From contig OX381704.1 of NCBI GenBank assembly GCA_947462335.1, positions 121,702,065-121,766,064 on the forward strand: a DNA stretch of 64,000 nucleotides, given 5' to 3'. Made by a program: the position numbers and the translations under genes. The DNA comes from Harmothoe impar (lineage: Eukaryota > Annelida > Polychaeta > Phyllodocida > Polynoidae). Shown here one piece after another: positions 23,128 through 35,400 of this stretch; position 1 is the stretch's first letter, and each line of letters opens with the position of its first letter. The notes below the pieces were generated by a model that was not told where the DNA came from, searched no databases, and saw only the letters and a program-made list of their open reading frames with translations.

Positions 23128-23255
23128 ATGGCAGGCTGCTCTGCTACAGTGTATGGCAGGCCGTTCTGCTACATAGTCACACAGTGTATGGCAGGCCATC
23201 CTGCTACATGACCACACAGTGTATGGCAGGCCGCTTTTCTACATGACCACACAAG
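23128..23255. repeat. Tandem repeat, unit about 45 bp, 3-4 copies
   Basis: GTGTATGGCAGGCC followed by CTGCTACATRRYCACACA recurs three to four times with drift. From 23260 to 24530 I see no gene or other structure I can name. Confidence 0.65.
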
Positions 23256-24534
23256 TTCTCAGGCTATATGACTACCAACGTTTAGGCTCCATGACTACTG
23301 TGCAGGCTTCATTATAGAAAAGCAGAACAAGCATAAAGATAAACTGGTGCTTTCTTGTGAGTTGTACTTTGATAGCTGCATTAATTGTTTAACATTTATA
23401 TTTGTTAAATTTGAATTGATTAAATTGCTGACTGCTGTATGGACTTCATGGCTGCTGTATTTGTGTGACCTGTTTGGCCTGCCATACCTGGGTGGCCCAG
23501 GAGGGAGTTACCTTGTATTAGCTACATTACCCCTGGAGGAGGTGAGGGTGCCCGGGGAATGTGGTTAACCAACAGTCAGGTAGAGCCTGCTCACAACTGC
23601 TTCAGGTAATCCACCCGACATGTCAAACAAACCCGATCCTAACTTTTCAGTTATTTTTTCTCTTTTTTCATGGCAGCTTTAAATAGCTTGAAGGGATACT
23701 GATATGCAACAAGCGCCAAATATAGTCCAATCAAAATGTGAACATTAGGATTTCCCTAAAATAGTTAAGACAATTCCGCCTATTTGGTATTCCCAGTCTC
23801 TAGTGGAAACACATCACTATTTTGACTCCTGCTAACAGTACTGGAGCGAGACCGATTAGTCAGGAAAAAACATGGCGCGGGATTAAACTTCATTACTTCC
23901 GGGTCACCCGCCCACCATTTTCTCCTCCCCCTTGAGGCTCGCTGAATGAGCAGCATTGTGCAGCTGACGGCCATTTTGTTTTACGATGACTTGCATGTTG
24001 AAAAGATATGAATAGCTCTGAAAATTAGAATTTCATATTTCATGATACCATTGGAAAGTTAATCCAAGTTGTGGAAAGAGCAGTGTGTAGAACTTGGAGC
24101 AAAGCCAGGGAGTGAATGAAATAGGGAATGTTATTAGTTTGGGTACTCCTGGGAATCCATTTAGTTAGAAAACTTAGTTCGCTAGTCAAAAGAGTTGTTA
24201 TTTGAGGAAAAGTCTGCTTCAACATATGTTATCAGATAATCATTTAGCATCTGGTTCATTAGCCCTTTGAGCTGGAAACCTGTATTTTTTATTATAACAA
24301 CTAGTATCTATATGGCAAAAGTGAGCCGCTGTAGACATGTATGTGAGCGAAGGACAAAGTGATCATCATTTTCCATGACATTTAACACTTATGCAGCCAC
24401 AGCTGAGAGGCAGTTTGCACAGGCACTTTCTCTGTAGGCCTACACAGACACTTTGTAGGCCTATATCTTTAGGCTTTCTGGTCTGTATGCTGAGTTATCA
24501 TTGGCCTACAGATGCAGCTTGCCCATGAGCCCCA

Positions 24535-25797
24535 CACAGCCAAAAATAATTTTCTCATTTTCAGAAAATATTTCTTGTTTTAAGTAAAATAAACTTAAAA
24601 CAAGTTTGTCCGTAGGATAACAAAATTTTACTTGAAAGCATGGTTGAGTTTAATAAACTTAGAGTAAGAAAAACAAACAAGAAAAACAAACAAGAAAGAA
24701 ATTCTTAAATCAAGTATTTTATACTGGAATCAAGATGATATTTCCTGAAATATTTCTCAAAATAAGATAATCTTTCTTACAGAATGGACCTTTTTTCTAG
24801 AAAACATTTTTCTGAAGTAAGTTTTAATTTCTTATTCAAGTAAATGATCAAAATTGATGTTCTTGCCGGGGAAAGGGGTATGATTATATTTAATTTTAGT
24901 CTTAGAGAGAAAGATTGATGCCAGAGCATTGATCAGCAACAGGTTCATCAGATTAAATGCAGCTTTTTGTAGCTACAATAGAAGTTTAAGCAAACAGACC
25001 TTTATTCAAAGTCATTTCACTTTATGTAATGGGACAGGTAATCCTTCCCTTTTTTTTAAATGATATTACCAAGCAAATGGTGTCTCTTATCATTTCTCCC
25101 TAATAGTTATTATGATTCATTCACTGGAACAAGGGTCCTTACATCAAATTAATCCCTTTTCCCCCTTTTCCCACATATTTTTACCCTCTTCTGTTTCTTT
25201 GGGACTTATTTTGAGGCAGAAATGTATTCCCTGTTTGATAAGAAAGTTGTTGTATTGCATAGTGGTGGCCTCTTGTGGCACAACATGTAACTAATGTTCT
25301 TAATCTAAGAAAATAATTCTTATTTAGTAGTATGTATGCTTGACCCCTATAGAACCTAACTGAACTCACATTCCACACCTATAAAATTCCCAAATAATGG
25401 AAGGAATTTGATGAAGGCATTAAGCATGGTCATAACCACCACATAATAGAGTATACTTGCATATTTTTTCGCCCTAATTGACACTTTGCATTCATGGTTA
25501 GGTTTTCAAGACATAGCAATCTTAAATCTAGAAATAGAACTTTCTTATTTCAGGAATATAAGATATAATCTTGTTGGGTGCACAAATTACCAGTTTTAAG
25601 AAAATTTCTAAAGAAAAATAATCTTGAATACTAGTTTCTAGAAGAATACTAGAAAAATATAAGATTTTCTTTTTTAGCTTCTCCTTTCTGAAAACAAGAT
25701 AAACGTAAAAACTCATTCTGTGTTTATTCCTTGAATCGAGAAAATTTTATCTTGATTCTAGTATTTTCTTGGGGTAAGAAAATTATCTTTGGCTGTG
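24535..25797. mobile_element. DNA-transposon-like element with 20-bp inverted ends (1.26 kb)
   Basis: The left end CACAGCCAAAAATAATTTTC and the right end (complement CACAGCCAAAGATAATTTTC) are inverted repeats with one mismatch. The AT-rich flanking interior is also complementary (AAGAAA/TTTCTT and CAAGAT tracts). No target duplication is evident and no transposase frame is present. Confidence 0.6.
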
Positions 25798-26394
25798 CAG
25801 AATTGGTGAATCATGGCGGCAAACGACCACATTTTGATAATAAAAAAAAGTGATAGAAAATGCACCAGAAAACCGCACTTAAAAATGTCTCCATTAGAAC
25901 TAGATACCCTGTCCAGTGAATTTCCCTAGATCTTCCTGTTGCTGAAATAGTAATGCCTGAAGACAAAGGCAGAATAGGTCAAGAGGGGCCCAACTTGGCC
26001 AGGTTTACATAGTTACACATAATTACACTTTTAGGGCAGCGGTCATCAAATCATGTCAGGATGTTTTACCAAGTCGGTTTCAAATTGAAAAAAGTACAGG
26101 CTGCTTCCAGGTTCGCTGAAAAAGAAAATCTACATAAGTGCATTAATCGGTTTATTTTTGTATTGCTTGGAACTTGGGTGTTGGAGTGATAGAGCTGCGT
26201 CCATGCATCATGCCAACCCCCAAAGCATATAGGGTCGACAGATGTGAATTGCTTCCCAGAGCTGCATTAATAAACCATGATGATAGAAGCTATATGCATT
26301 TAAGTACTATGCACCACTAAAACTCAAAGGATTGAAGTCATCTGCTATACTAAACCATGATGGGGGAAAACAGCTGTTATGAGGGACCTGGTAC

Positions 26395-26700
26395 CCCTAG
26401 CTGCTCGGGGGCCTCCTGTGGTGGTACATTACCACTGGTAACTGCTGACCTGCGGGTACACTGGGCCCCTGTGCTGGTACATTACCACTGGTAACTGCTG
26501 ACCTGCTGGTACACTGGGCCCCTGTGCTGGTACATTGCCACAGTGCCGCCACTGGTAGCTGCTGACCTGCTGGTACACTGGGCTCCTGTGGTGCTACATT
26601 ACCACTGGTAACTGCTGACCTACTGGTACACTGGGCTCCTATGGTGGTACATTACCAATGGTAACTGCTCATCTGGTGGTGATACATTACCATTGGTAAC
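26395..26700. repeat. Tandem repeat, unit about 60 bp, 5-6 copies
   Basis: The unit contains TGGTACATTACCACTGGTAA, CTGCTGACCTGCTGGTACAC and TGGGCYCCTGTG, and each is partly self-complementary (GGTA...TACC). Later copies are more diverged. Confidence 0.75.
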
Positions 26701-26954
26701 CACTAATCTGCTGTGAAATACCCTTGATGCTTTGTGTTTTGGGTTCTTCAGTTGCCCCTGTCTCTGTGTGTGGTTCAGTGTACCAGTGTGGAGGGTGGGG
26801 TGTAGGATGTACCTGTGTGGTGCCTTCAGTCCGTCAGAAAGTAGCAGCCTCAGCAGCCGGACCCTACCTGCTCCCTGTACCTTATACACACCTACCACTA
26901 CACACAAGGCACAAGGCAGTAACAGGCACAACAGCATGGGGACCTGCAGAGGAT

Positions 26955-27028
26955 CCAATTAGCATTGGTTGGTTGAAAGGCTCTATCTGACCACGTGATC
27001 TAACCTATTTTCCTGAATTATATAAAAA
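26955..27028 (+). promoter_or_regulatory. Candidate core promoter: CCAAT boxes, CACGTG E-box and TATA box
   Basis: CCAAT at about 26955, an inverted CCAAT (ATTGG) at about 26964, CACGTG at 26992-26997 and TATATAAAAA at 27019-27028 occur in promoter-like order and spacing. Transcription would start near 27050 and could serve the IgGFc-binding gene. Motif spacing is the only evidence. Confidence 0.4.
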
Positions 27029-27311
27029 CCAGGAATGCACATGCTGGTTGTGGAGACTTGAGCTGGTTTATATAGCTACCCTGATGGACTGATGTGGACG
27101 AGGCCTGGAGGGCCCACCTGGAGGTTGGACGGTTAACATTACTGACTGCTACTGTGTGGTGAGGTGCGGTATAGAGGGAACTACAAGGCACTCATCCCAT
27201 GGCTATTAAGTCTACGGTGTACGTGGATTAAACCCTGGCTTCATGGTCCATGACAGACTCCCCGGTCAGAAGGCAATGTGTGCTGAGACGTAGTACTGCA
27301 CAAGGGCTGAC

Positions 27312-27323
27312 ATGACTATTAAG
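27312..27323 (+). CDS. Candidate first coding exon of the IgGFc-binding gene (MTIK)
   Basis: ATGACTATTAAG is followed by GTAACC, a phase-0 donor matching the phase-0 acceptor at 29264. Joined to that exon it completes a plausible signal peptide: N-region MTIKVLGWQGSPGP, hydrophobic core PLVLLLAVLL, then HPVPSHQ. It lies about 290 nt after the candidate TATA box. Other upstream starts are possible. Confidence 0.3.
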
Positions 27324-27404
27324 GTAACCATGGTTATGGCTCTGTTCCTGCCTAATCTGTCTCTCCTCTCTGTGACGATCTCTCTGCATCTGTTCTACCT
27401 CCCT

Positions 27405-27955
27405 GCCCCCTCTCTCTCTCTGCCCCCTTCTCTCCCTTCTCTCCCTCTCTGTCTCCCTCTCTGCCCCTTCTTGCTCTCTCTCCCTCTGTGTGCCTCTCTC
27501 TGTCTGCCTCTCTCTGTGTGCCTCTCTCTGTCTGCCTCTCTCTGTGTGCCTCTCTCTGTGTGCCTTTCTCTGTGTGTCTCTCTCTGTCTGCCTCTCTCTG
27601 TCTGCCTCTCTCTGTGTGCCTTTCTCTGTGTGTCTCTCTCTGTCTGCCTCTCTCTGTCTGCCTCTCTCTGTCTGCCTCTCTCTGTGTGCCTCTATCTGTC
27701 TGCCTCTCTGTCTGCCTCTCTGTCTGCCTCTCCCTGTCTGCCTCTCTCTGTCTGCCTCTCTCTGTCTGCCTCTCTCTGTCTGCCTCTCTGTCTGCCTCTC
27801 TGTCTGCATGGTCTCCACTCCCTCCCTCCACCTCTCTGTTCATGTCTGTTTATGTTTCCTCATCTGTCCCACATTGTATATCCCCATAACCTGTATAGGA
27901 TATTTACCCCACCATGTTACTGTTGTACCCCACCACCACCACCACCACCACCCGT
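27405..27955. repeat. Pyrimidine-rich CTCTCTGTCTGC array and (CAC)n
   Basis: About 410 bp of imperfect 10-16-bp units (TCTGCCTCTCTCTG, TGTGTGCCTCTC) is followed at about 27929-27953 by a CCACCACCACC run. Open frames on both strands (Cys/Leu/Ser-rich, and Asp/Arg/Glu/Thr-rich in reverse) are repeat artefacts. Confidence 0.9.
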
Positions 27956-28325
27956 ATAACTGTTATTACGAATTATGATATCTATCTATTCCTGCACCAT
28001 GCTGCAATGTCCATGTAACAGTTCTATATTAGGATCATACAGCAGGGTAGGTGCTGTGGGGTGAGCACAATCTCCCAGCAGATTCTCCCACTGATTTGTA
28101 CTGGCACTACTTCCTTCTCTGCCAAAATGTGGCAGATCACCCTGAAAACTTACCTATGTTGCTTTTGAAATCAAATTAAATATATGTAGGGACGGTATGA
28201 AGAACAAATGTTTGAAACTACAAAAGTGTTCATCATGTTTTAATGCCCAAAATTGAACATATTCCTGGGAACTATTTTTGATGTATGGATATTGCAGTGT
28301 GTGATGGGGACAGGAAAGCAGCCAA

Positions 28326-28433
28326 CCCAGTGGGCACAAAATTCAGTTCAATGTTGATACAATGTTGATTCAGCATTAATTCAACATTGACAACCATTTA
28401 TCAATGTTGATTCAATGTTCTGTGCTCACTGGG
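28326..28433. mobile_element. Short MITE with CCCAGTGGGCACA ends (108 bp)
   Basis: CCCAGTGGGCACA at the left and TGTGCTCACTGGG at the right form inverted ends with one mismatch around an AT-rich centre of CAATGTTGAT repeats, themselves complementary. Noncoding. Confidence 0.7.
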
Positions 28434-29263
28434 AAGTAGTACTGTTTTCTCCCCTTCTTCCACAGCATACTTCTAAGAGTCCATACGTTTTGGGAGAGTG
28501 AGGTGAGCAGTGGGAGAAAGTCATAATCTGTAATCACCTGATGAAGGCCATTTACGGCCGAAAAGTAGTGACAGTTTAGAAATAAAAGTTTAATTCTGTT
28601 CATCCAGAAAACATTTTGTTGTTATTGGTTTTGTTTTTTGATCAATTTGTTATTGGTATAATAAATTTATCTTTACAAGCATAATCTGTAACATCTACCA
28701 ATGTGAATGTATAGCATTCATTCACATTCAGGATCCTACATTCAACTTATGAATGTAAATTCTTCTATCAAAGAGCATATATTGCATTAAGGATGTCCGA
28801 ATATTTAAGTCTAAAAGGCAATCAATGTGTGGAAAACATGTCGGTAGTATTTGGGTGATGGAAAAAATCAGACATAGCCACCTAAATACTTTTTGTTACA
28901 ATATTCAGTTTAAACCTTTATCAGTTACTGATTGCCTTTAGCATCCCTCAGGGTAGTGTTTATATGTGGAATATAAGTCTCTAGTTCATGTTTGTGTACC
29001 GTGCTACCCCCTGTCATACCTAGTATATGATAGTCCTATCTCTTAACCATTGAACCCATATGCACACTGCAATGGCGTATTACAATAATACGCCCAGTCT
29101 TTGGCCATATGCCCACTTGTCATGTTTTTGCTTACTATCGCTAGCCATGTATAGGCAAATGTGGAAGAATGTCGCTAGAATTTACAAAGATTTAATTTTC
29201 AATTGACTGTTACTTTGCTTTACAAACTACAATTCCGTATATAATATAACACTGTTTTTCCAG

Positions 29264-29425
29264 GTTCTCGGGTGGCAGGGGTCCCCGGGGCCACCCCTCG
29301 TCTTGCTGCTTGCTGTGTTACTCCACCCGGTCCCCTCGCACCAGACGTTCATCGACCACACCGGGACCCGCTTCATCCTGGTGTTTCTAGAGAACCGCTT
29401 CCTGGTCGACCTCCCCCGCCCCAAG
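29264..29425 (+). CDS. IgGFc-binding gene, leader exon
   Basis: Acceptor TTTTTCCAG, donor GTACGT, 54 codons, phase 0-0. It holds the hydrophobic leader core and the opening GTRFILVFLENR strand of the domain. Confidence 0.8.
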
Positions 29426-32400
29426 GTACGTGCCACGTGTTTGTAGTATGACAGGTATTTGGCTAAACCTAAAAACATATCAATTAAATTCAATTTCACT
29501 TGACCAAAGATTATTTCTTCCCTATTAGTCCCTAGGTTGAGAGGTCATTGAGGGAATGTATTCGTCTGGTTGAACAGGTAACCTGTCACATAGGAGCTAT
29601 TGCACTTATGCGGATGCCAGTGGCTTACCCTGAGCCTTTAGAGACATTCCCTAACCCATAACTCATTCCCCAAACAAAGAAGCCATTCCCTAGCCCATGA
29701 GCCATTCCCCAAACAGAGAAGCCATTCCCTAGCCCATGAGCCATTCCCCAAACAGAGAAGCCATTCCCTAGCCCATGAGCCATTCCCCAAACAGAGAAGC
29801 CATTCCCTAGCCCATGAGCCATTCCCCAAACAGAGAAGCCATTCCCTAGCCCATGAGCCATTCCCCTGACAGAGAAGCCATTCCCTAGCCCATGAGCCAT
29901 TCCCCTGACAGATAAGCCATTCCCTAGCCCATGAGCCATTCCCCTGACAGAGAAGCCATTCCCTAGCCCATGAGCCATTCCCCTGACAGAGAAGCCATAC
30001 CCTAGCCAATGAGCTATTCCCCAAACAGAGAAGCCATTCCCTAGCCCATGAGCTATTTCGCTCGTGTCCACAGCGAAACATAGGTGAAATGAGGGCGGCA
30101 GAGGGGCGATACTGTTTTAACGTGGGATCCTGTCGCCGTGGACTCACGATCTGACCGATTGTTCTAGACCCATGGAATCACGGCTGATTCCACCACTGGA
30201 ATACTCCCTTATCGTAGTAGGACCGTGGCTGCCTATATTGTAAACGTATCAGTATTGTGTCTACATGATAGGGGGTGCAGAGGGGTCCAGTATTTTTGGG
30301 AAAACTTTACCTCCCCGGAAATCATTAAAAATTTGCAGAGGGGTCCACCCCCCCTCGAAGGCCCGACGTCTAATGAAGTCCGTTGAAGCCACAGCACTGC
30401 CAAACCAAAAAAAGTTGATCCTCGAGGACCTAACCAGGTACAGGGACAACCCGCGCAAATTCTGGAGTGTCCTAAAGGAGTTATGGAATGGCGATTCCGA
30501 GGAGGTGCCGATGTCACTTATAAGCAACGACGGCGAGCCCATCCCAACCAAAGACACTGCCACATTTGTAAACCACTTCTACAGTACCATAGGCTCTAAA
30601 CTGGCTGAGAAGTTTGATCGTCCTCCACCAGACGACATGCCAGATGACCCGCCTGATCAAGACATCCCCCTTGGGGACCATATGGTATTCAACCAAGCGA
30701 ATAAATGGAATTGGGAAAACTAACCAAATCCATAAACACAACCAAGCCATCTGGAATCCCGAACGTCAGAACATGCATCGTCAAAGACGCTCTACTAAGT
30801 GTACCAGCTGTAATGACGAAGATCATAGACCACAGCACACAAAATGCCGACTTCCCGCCAGATTGGAAAACCGGCAGAATCATCCCTCTATCCAAATCTG
30901 GAGACTTACACAAGGTGGGGAATTGGAGACCGGTTTGCTTATTGAACAGCTGTTCGAAGCTATGCGAGAAAATAGTCCACACCAGAATCATTCAGCATAT
31001 GATTGAACGCCACCACTTGTCAAAAAACCAGTTTGGGTTTATTCCCGGCTGCAGCACAAACGACGCAATCTTCCACATAACGAAAGACTGACTAGAAGCC
31101 ATGAACAAGCGTCAAGTCTCTGCGGTGGTCTTTGTAGACCTCCGCAAGGCTTTTGACACCGTCAATCGCTCGATACTCTTCAGAAAAATGTTCACATACG
31201 GTATCACAGGGCAGACCCTAGACTGGACACGCAGCTACCTAAACGCGTGACAGCAGTTCACAACAGCCAACAGCATAGACTCACCAACTGAGCCCATTAC
31301 CTGCAGCGTGCCCTAGGGATCCGTCCTGGGGCCGTTGCTGTTTCTGATATACGTCAATGACGTCGAGAACTGCATACAAAATAGTAAAGGATACATCTAC
31401 GCAGATGACCTGGCACTAGTGAGCTCAGCCAGTTCTCCAGCAAGAGTCCAGACATTACTGCAGCTTGACACCGACTCTATAGCCACTTGGAGCGCCGTTA
31501 ACCAGCTAACAGTAAACGAGGATAAGACCAAAGTATTGTGGACGTACCCAGTCACATCGCCTGTTGATGCCACCGCCCTACCAATAACCATGAACGGAAG
31601 GTTACTGGGGGTAGTACACTGCTTCAACTACTTGGGGGTAGTGATCGACCGACACCTGTCCTTCTGCCAACATCTAAAGAAAGTGATAGGCACTGTCAGG
31701 AGTAAATACGCTCAGCTCAGGAACACGCGAAAGGAGACCGAAAAGCAGACAACGTTGATGATATACAAGACAATGGTGCTGCCCTGCCTTGAATATTGCC
31801 CACTAATTCTAGACAGTGGGCCTGTATGGGCTGTAACCAAACTGCAGACTATTCAGAACGATTGCCTGAGAATTGTCAACGACGCACGAGAGGCAAATGT
31901 AGCTGAACTACATCAGGACGCGGTCTTAGACATGCTCCAACCAAGACGGAACAAACAGTTACTCGTATTGATGTTTCGCAGGTCCAAATGCGAATACAAT
32001 CTACTCCAATCCGCACGTGAGTTGCGCGACAACAACAAGCTGAAGTTCAGACTGCACCGCCCACACAAAACCAGCTACATTAACAGCCCGGAGTACAGAG
32101 GCTCCAGACTGTGGGACGGCGTGACGTCAGCCCAACAACACAGCCTGGGCGTTAAGGAATTTGTGACATGCCTGAAACCCGCAGACTTAAGAGCCCTCGA
32201 ACGCATTGTAATATAGTATAGCACCGTGTAACACAAACCAGTCACATATCGTGATTGATGGACAAACACTTAAACTGAGAACAACGGTCTAAACCACTTC
32301 TAATATCCACATTTAGTGATATAGTGTTATATGAATACCTGAAAATAATTAACAATTGGCATTATATGAAAAACGTCTGTATTGTATACGATTTATTAAT

Positions 32401-35400
32401 GCCAAATAAAAAATCTAAACTCAAACTCTTTAGGTCGGAAAGTTGCCGAAATGAAGGGGTCTCCTCAGTGCACGTCTCGGTGCCGACCTCCCTGTACCCT
32501 GACTGTGTTGTATCCCAGTAAACAAAAAGGGTTATACAACATTATATAACGTTCCTCTATGGCTCCCTATTATGGCAAAGCATTTTATAACATTAAACAT
32601 GTTATTTTGACGTAAAATAACTTATTTCTGTTAGCAGGGATATGTATCACTGTAGGTTATGTATTAGGGTATATTGTATTTATGTAACTATGTGTCTGTA
32701 GGTGTTTATCGTGGCGGCCGGTGACCAGACAGCCTCGGTGACCATCTCGGTACCCACCTCCTTTGAGCCGGACGTGACCTTGACGGTGACCCCGGGGCAG
32801 GGAGTGGAGCACAGCTTCACCTCAGACATACAACTCACAACCAGCGGCATCAACTTTGAACGAGGTAAGCAGCAGGGAGGAAATGTAATTGGAAGAAGTA
32901 CCTTCTTTTGCGAAGAAAACATTTCATCAATTCTACAGTGCTTCCCTCCACTGTCATTGTTAAGCTAACCACGAAAAACATTTAGGGAGCCTTACTGCTT
33001 TGATTTAGCAAGAAAGCTGGCAGGGGATTATTAAAAAAATGTTTGACTTTCTTATAGGTAGGCTACGTGGCCTTTTGAGTCTGACCCTAAAACGGTCTGA
33101 ATTCTTCAAGCCAGTGTGTCAGGAACCCCTTCCCTTTAGATTATGCTAATGGGCTGGCTATGAACCTTCTGAAACCCCCTCTCATATAGAATGGATCCAT
33201 ACATATATTTTGGCATCCATAACTCAAATCCCACACTCCCCCAGGTGGCTAGACCCTATTGTAAATACGTCAACTGCGCAGGTCATTGCGCATGTAGTTG
33301 TCTCAGAACACACCAGGGGGTGCCTCTAGTCATATTTTTGTATATTTTGGCAATATTTTCATGTGTAGTCAAAAATACCCTGCAAGACCAGCCTGGAGCT
33401 TGAACCCAGGATCTCCCACATGTAAGCCTAACGCTTTACCCCAACTCTACTGGGGCTCTGGTAGTTGGCATGCTGAAGGGTATACCTGTACCACATCAAG
33501 ACGCTGTGCTCCATTTATTTGTTTTGTTATTTCAAACACCAAAAACCTTTAAAATATGCAGGGGACCATATGTTCAAAATATTGTTTCTGGGTGTAATAG
33601 ATTATAAACTATATCCTAAGAGAACTATAGGGAAAGTTAATTACTTTAAGATCCTATTCCATGCATATAAGTATTATCACCATATGATCCTATTACAGAT
33701 CACTCCAAACTCAAAGCCAGATATCTCAGAAACTAGCCCGGGACCCCCCTACTTTCTTTACACCATTTGAGACTACTTATAATATGGGCCTCATGACGAA
33801 AATCCTGACGAAATCTAAATACTGCTAGACTATGGGGTCTACCCACCTTAAATAATGACTAATCCCAAACTGCAATGTATAAGGCTGAATAGCAGTTAAG
33901 TTCACGGCGCTTACCATACTGATATTCACAGGGGACTAATCATAGAATAGGTGGATTCACATGGTATTAACCCTTTAATGGCCGCATATTGTTTTACTTT
34001 GTTATAACCTTTGTCATTATGATACATGAATGCAGCCTCATAATTCCCCTTAATAGAAACTATATATACTCAACTAGTGCTGGGGTAGTAGTGCCAGTCT
34101 CAGACACCTGTTCTCGACATTGGGAAGACCTAACAAACTGAAGACGGATAATGGTCCCCCCTTAAAGGGTTAACCTAGTGTATTAGGTATGTGCCTGTGT
34201 ACATGTCAGTAATCAGACCCTGAGCAGCCTTATCTGGACTAACTCAATCATACCCTTGTGGGCTATATGGTTAATTATGCTCACTTGCTGTAGGTAGGTA
34301 GGTGGATGGGGGGGGGGGGATTGTAGGCTTGGGACTAAGGATGGGGGGTGATGATCATCTCAACAGGGCAAGTATTAGATAAATGGAATATTCAATCATA
34401 AGAAGCCAAGTTAAACATATCACTATAATATCTCTAATCAGTGAAAAACTTCACCTAATTCTGTCCTCTGTGACCTTCACCTCTCCTCTGTGACCTCAAT
34501 CTGACCTTTGTGACTTTAAGCTGACCTCAGGGACGTTAATGTGACCTCAGTGATCTTAACCTGACCTCTGTGACCTCAACCTGACCTCTGTGACCTTAAC
34601 CTGACCTCAGTGACCTTAACCTGACCTCTCTGACTTTAGCCTGACTTCTCTGACCTTAACCTGACCTCTCTGACCTCTGTGACCTTGAGCTGACCTCTGT
34701 GACCTGACCCTGTCCTTGTTTCTCCCTCAGTGGTACAGGTGGTGTCGGACGTGCCGGTGGTGGTACAAGCAGCGAGCCTCAATGACCTGTCGTCTGACGC
34801 CTTCCTCGTCCTGCCCCAGACCACCCTGGGCACTGACTACGTTATCATGTCTTACGTATTTGAAGGTCAGTATCCAACCCTAGCATTACACCCCAAACCT
34901 TAAAGTTAAGGGGGCTAAATATGTCATATTCATTTTAAATGAGTAAGTCTCCTCTGCATGGTCAATGGGACGTTAAACTACACAAACAAACAAAAACAAA
35001 CAATGCGGCCAGTTATTTTCCATCATACTTTGGGAGTCTATAAGCTTTGTTGCCTGAATGCAGGAGCGGAGCGTTATTCATCAGCTCTTCATCAAGTTGA
35101 GGAAAGAGTGGTCGCTACCTGTTACCCCCTACACCTGTGCTTGCGCCGATAATCTTTAGGCTCTAGAACTTAGTCAGTACTGGCAAACAAATCAGTCAAA
35201 ACTACCTAACCTAGTTAGTCATTTTCTAGCTCCCTATACGACCAATCTATGTTAGTTAGTACTGTGAGGGTGGTCAGTACTGACTAACTCACCGTAGTCT
35301 TCTCCATTTCAATAAGTATTGGGCTAAGTCCTTTTGAGTAAGGCATGAGTGATATGTTGTTATGCCTCAGTTATTTTTGAACAGCACATGGTCATGCCTG

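Noticed and set aside
26620..26990. Possible Cys-rich exon (VAPVSVCGSVYQCGGWGVGC)
   Set aside because: No acceptor or donor in phase with either neighbouring gene, and it overlaps a degenerate tandem repeat and the candidate promoter.
27228..27978. Asp/Arg/Glu/Thr-rich and Cys/Leu/Ser-rich frames
   Set aside because: Artefacts of the CTCTCTGTCTGC repeat, open on both strands.
29625..30147. Repeating minus-strand frames (GLGNGFSVWGMAH and overlapping)
   Set aside because: Products of the 39-bp intronic minisatellite.
33392..33450. Functional tRNA gene
   Set aside because: A and B boxes are present but the acceptor stem does not pair, and the neighbouring sequence is repetitive.
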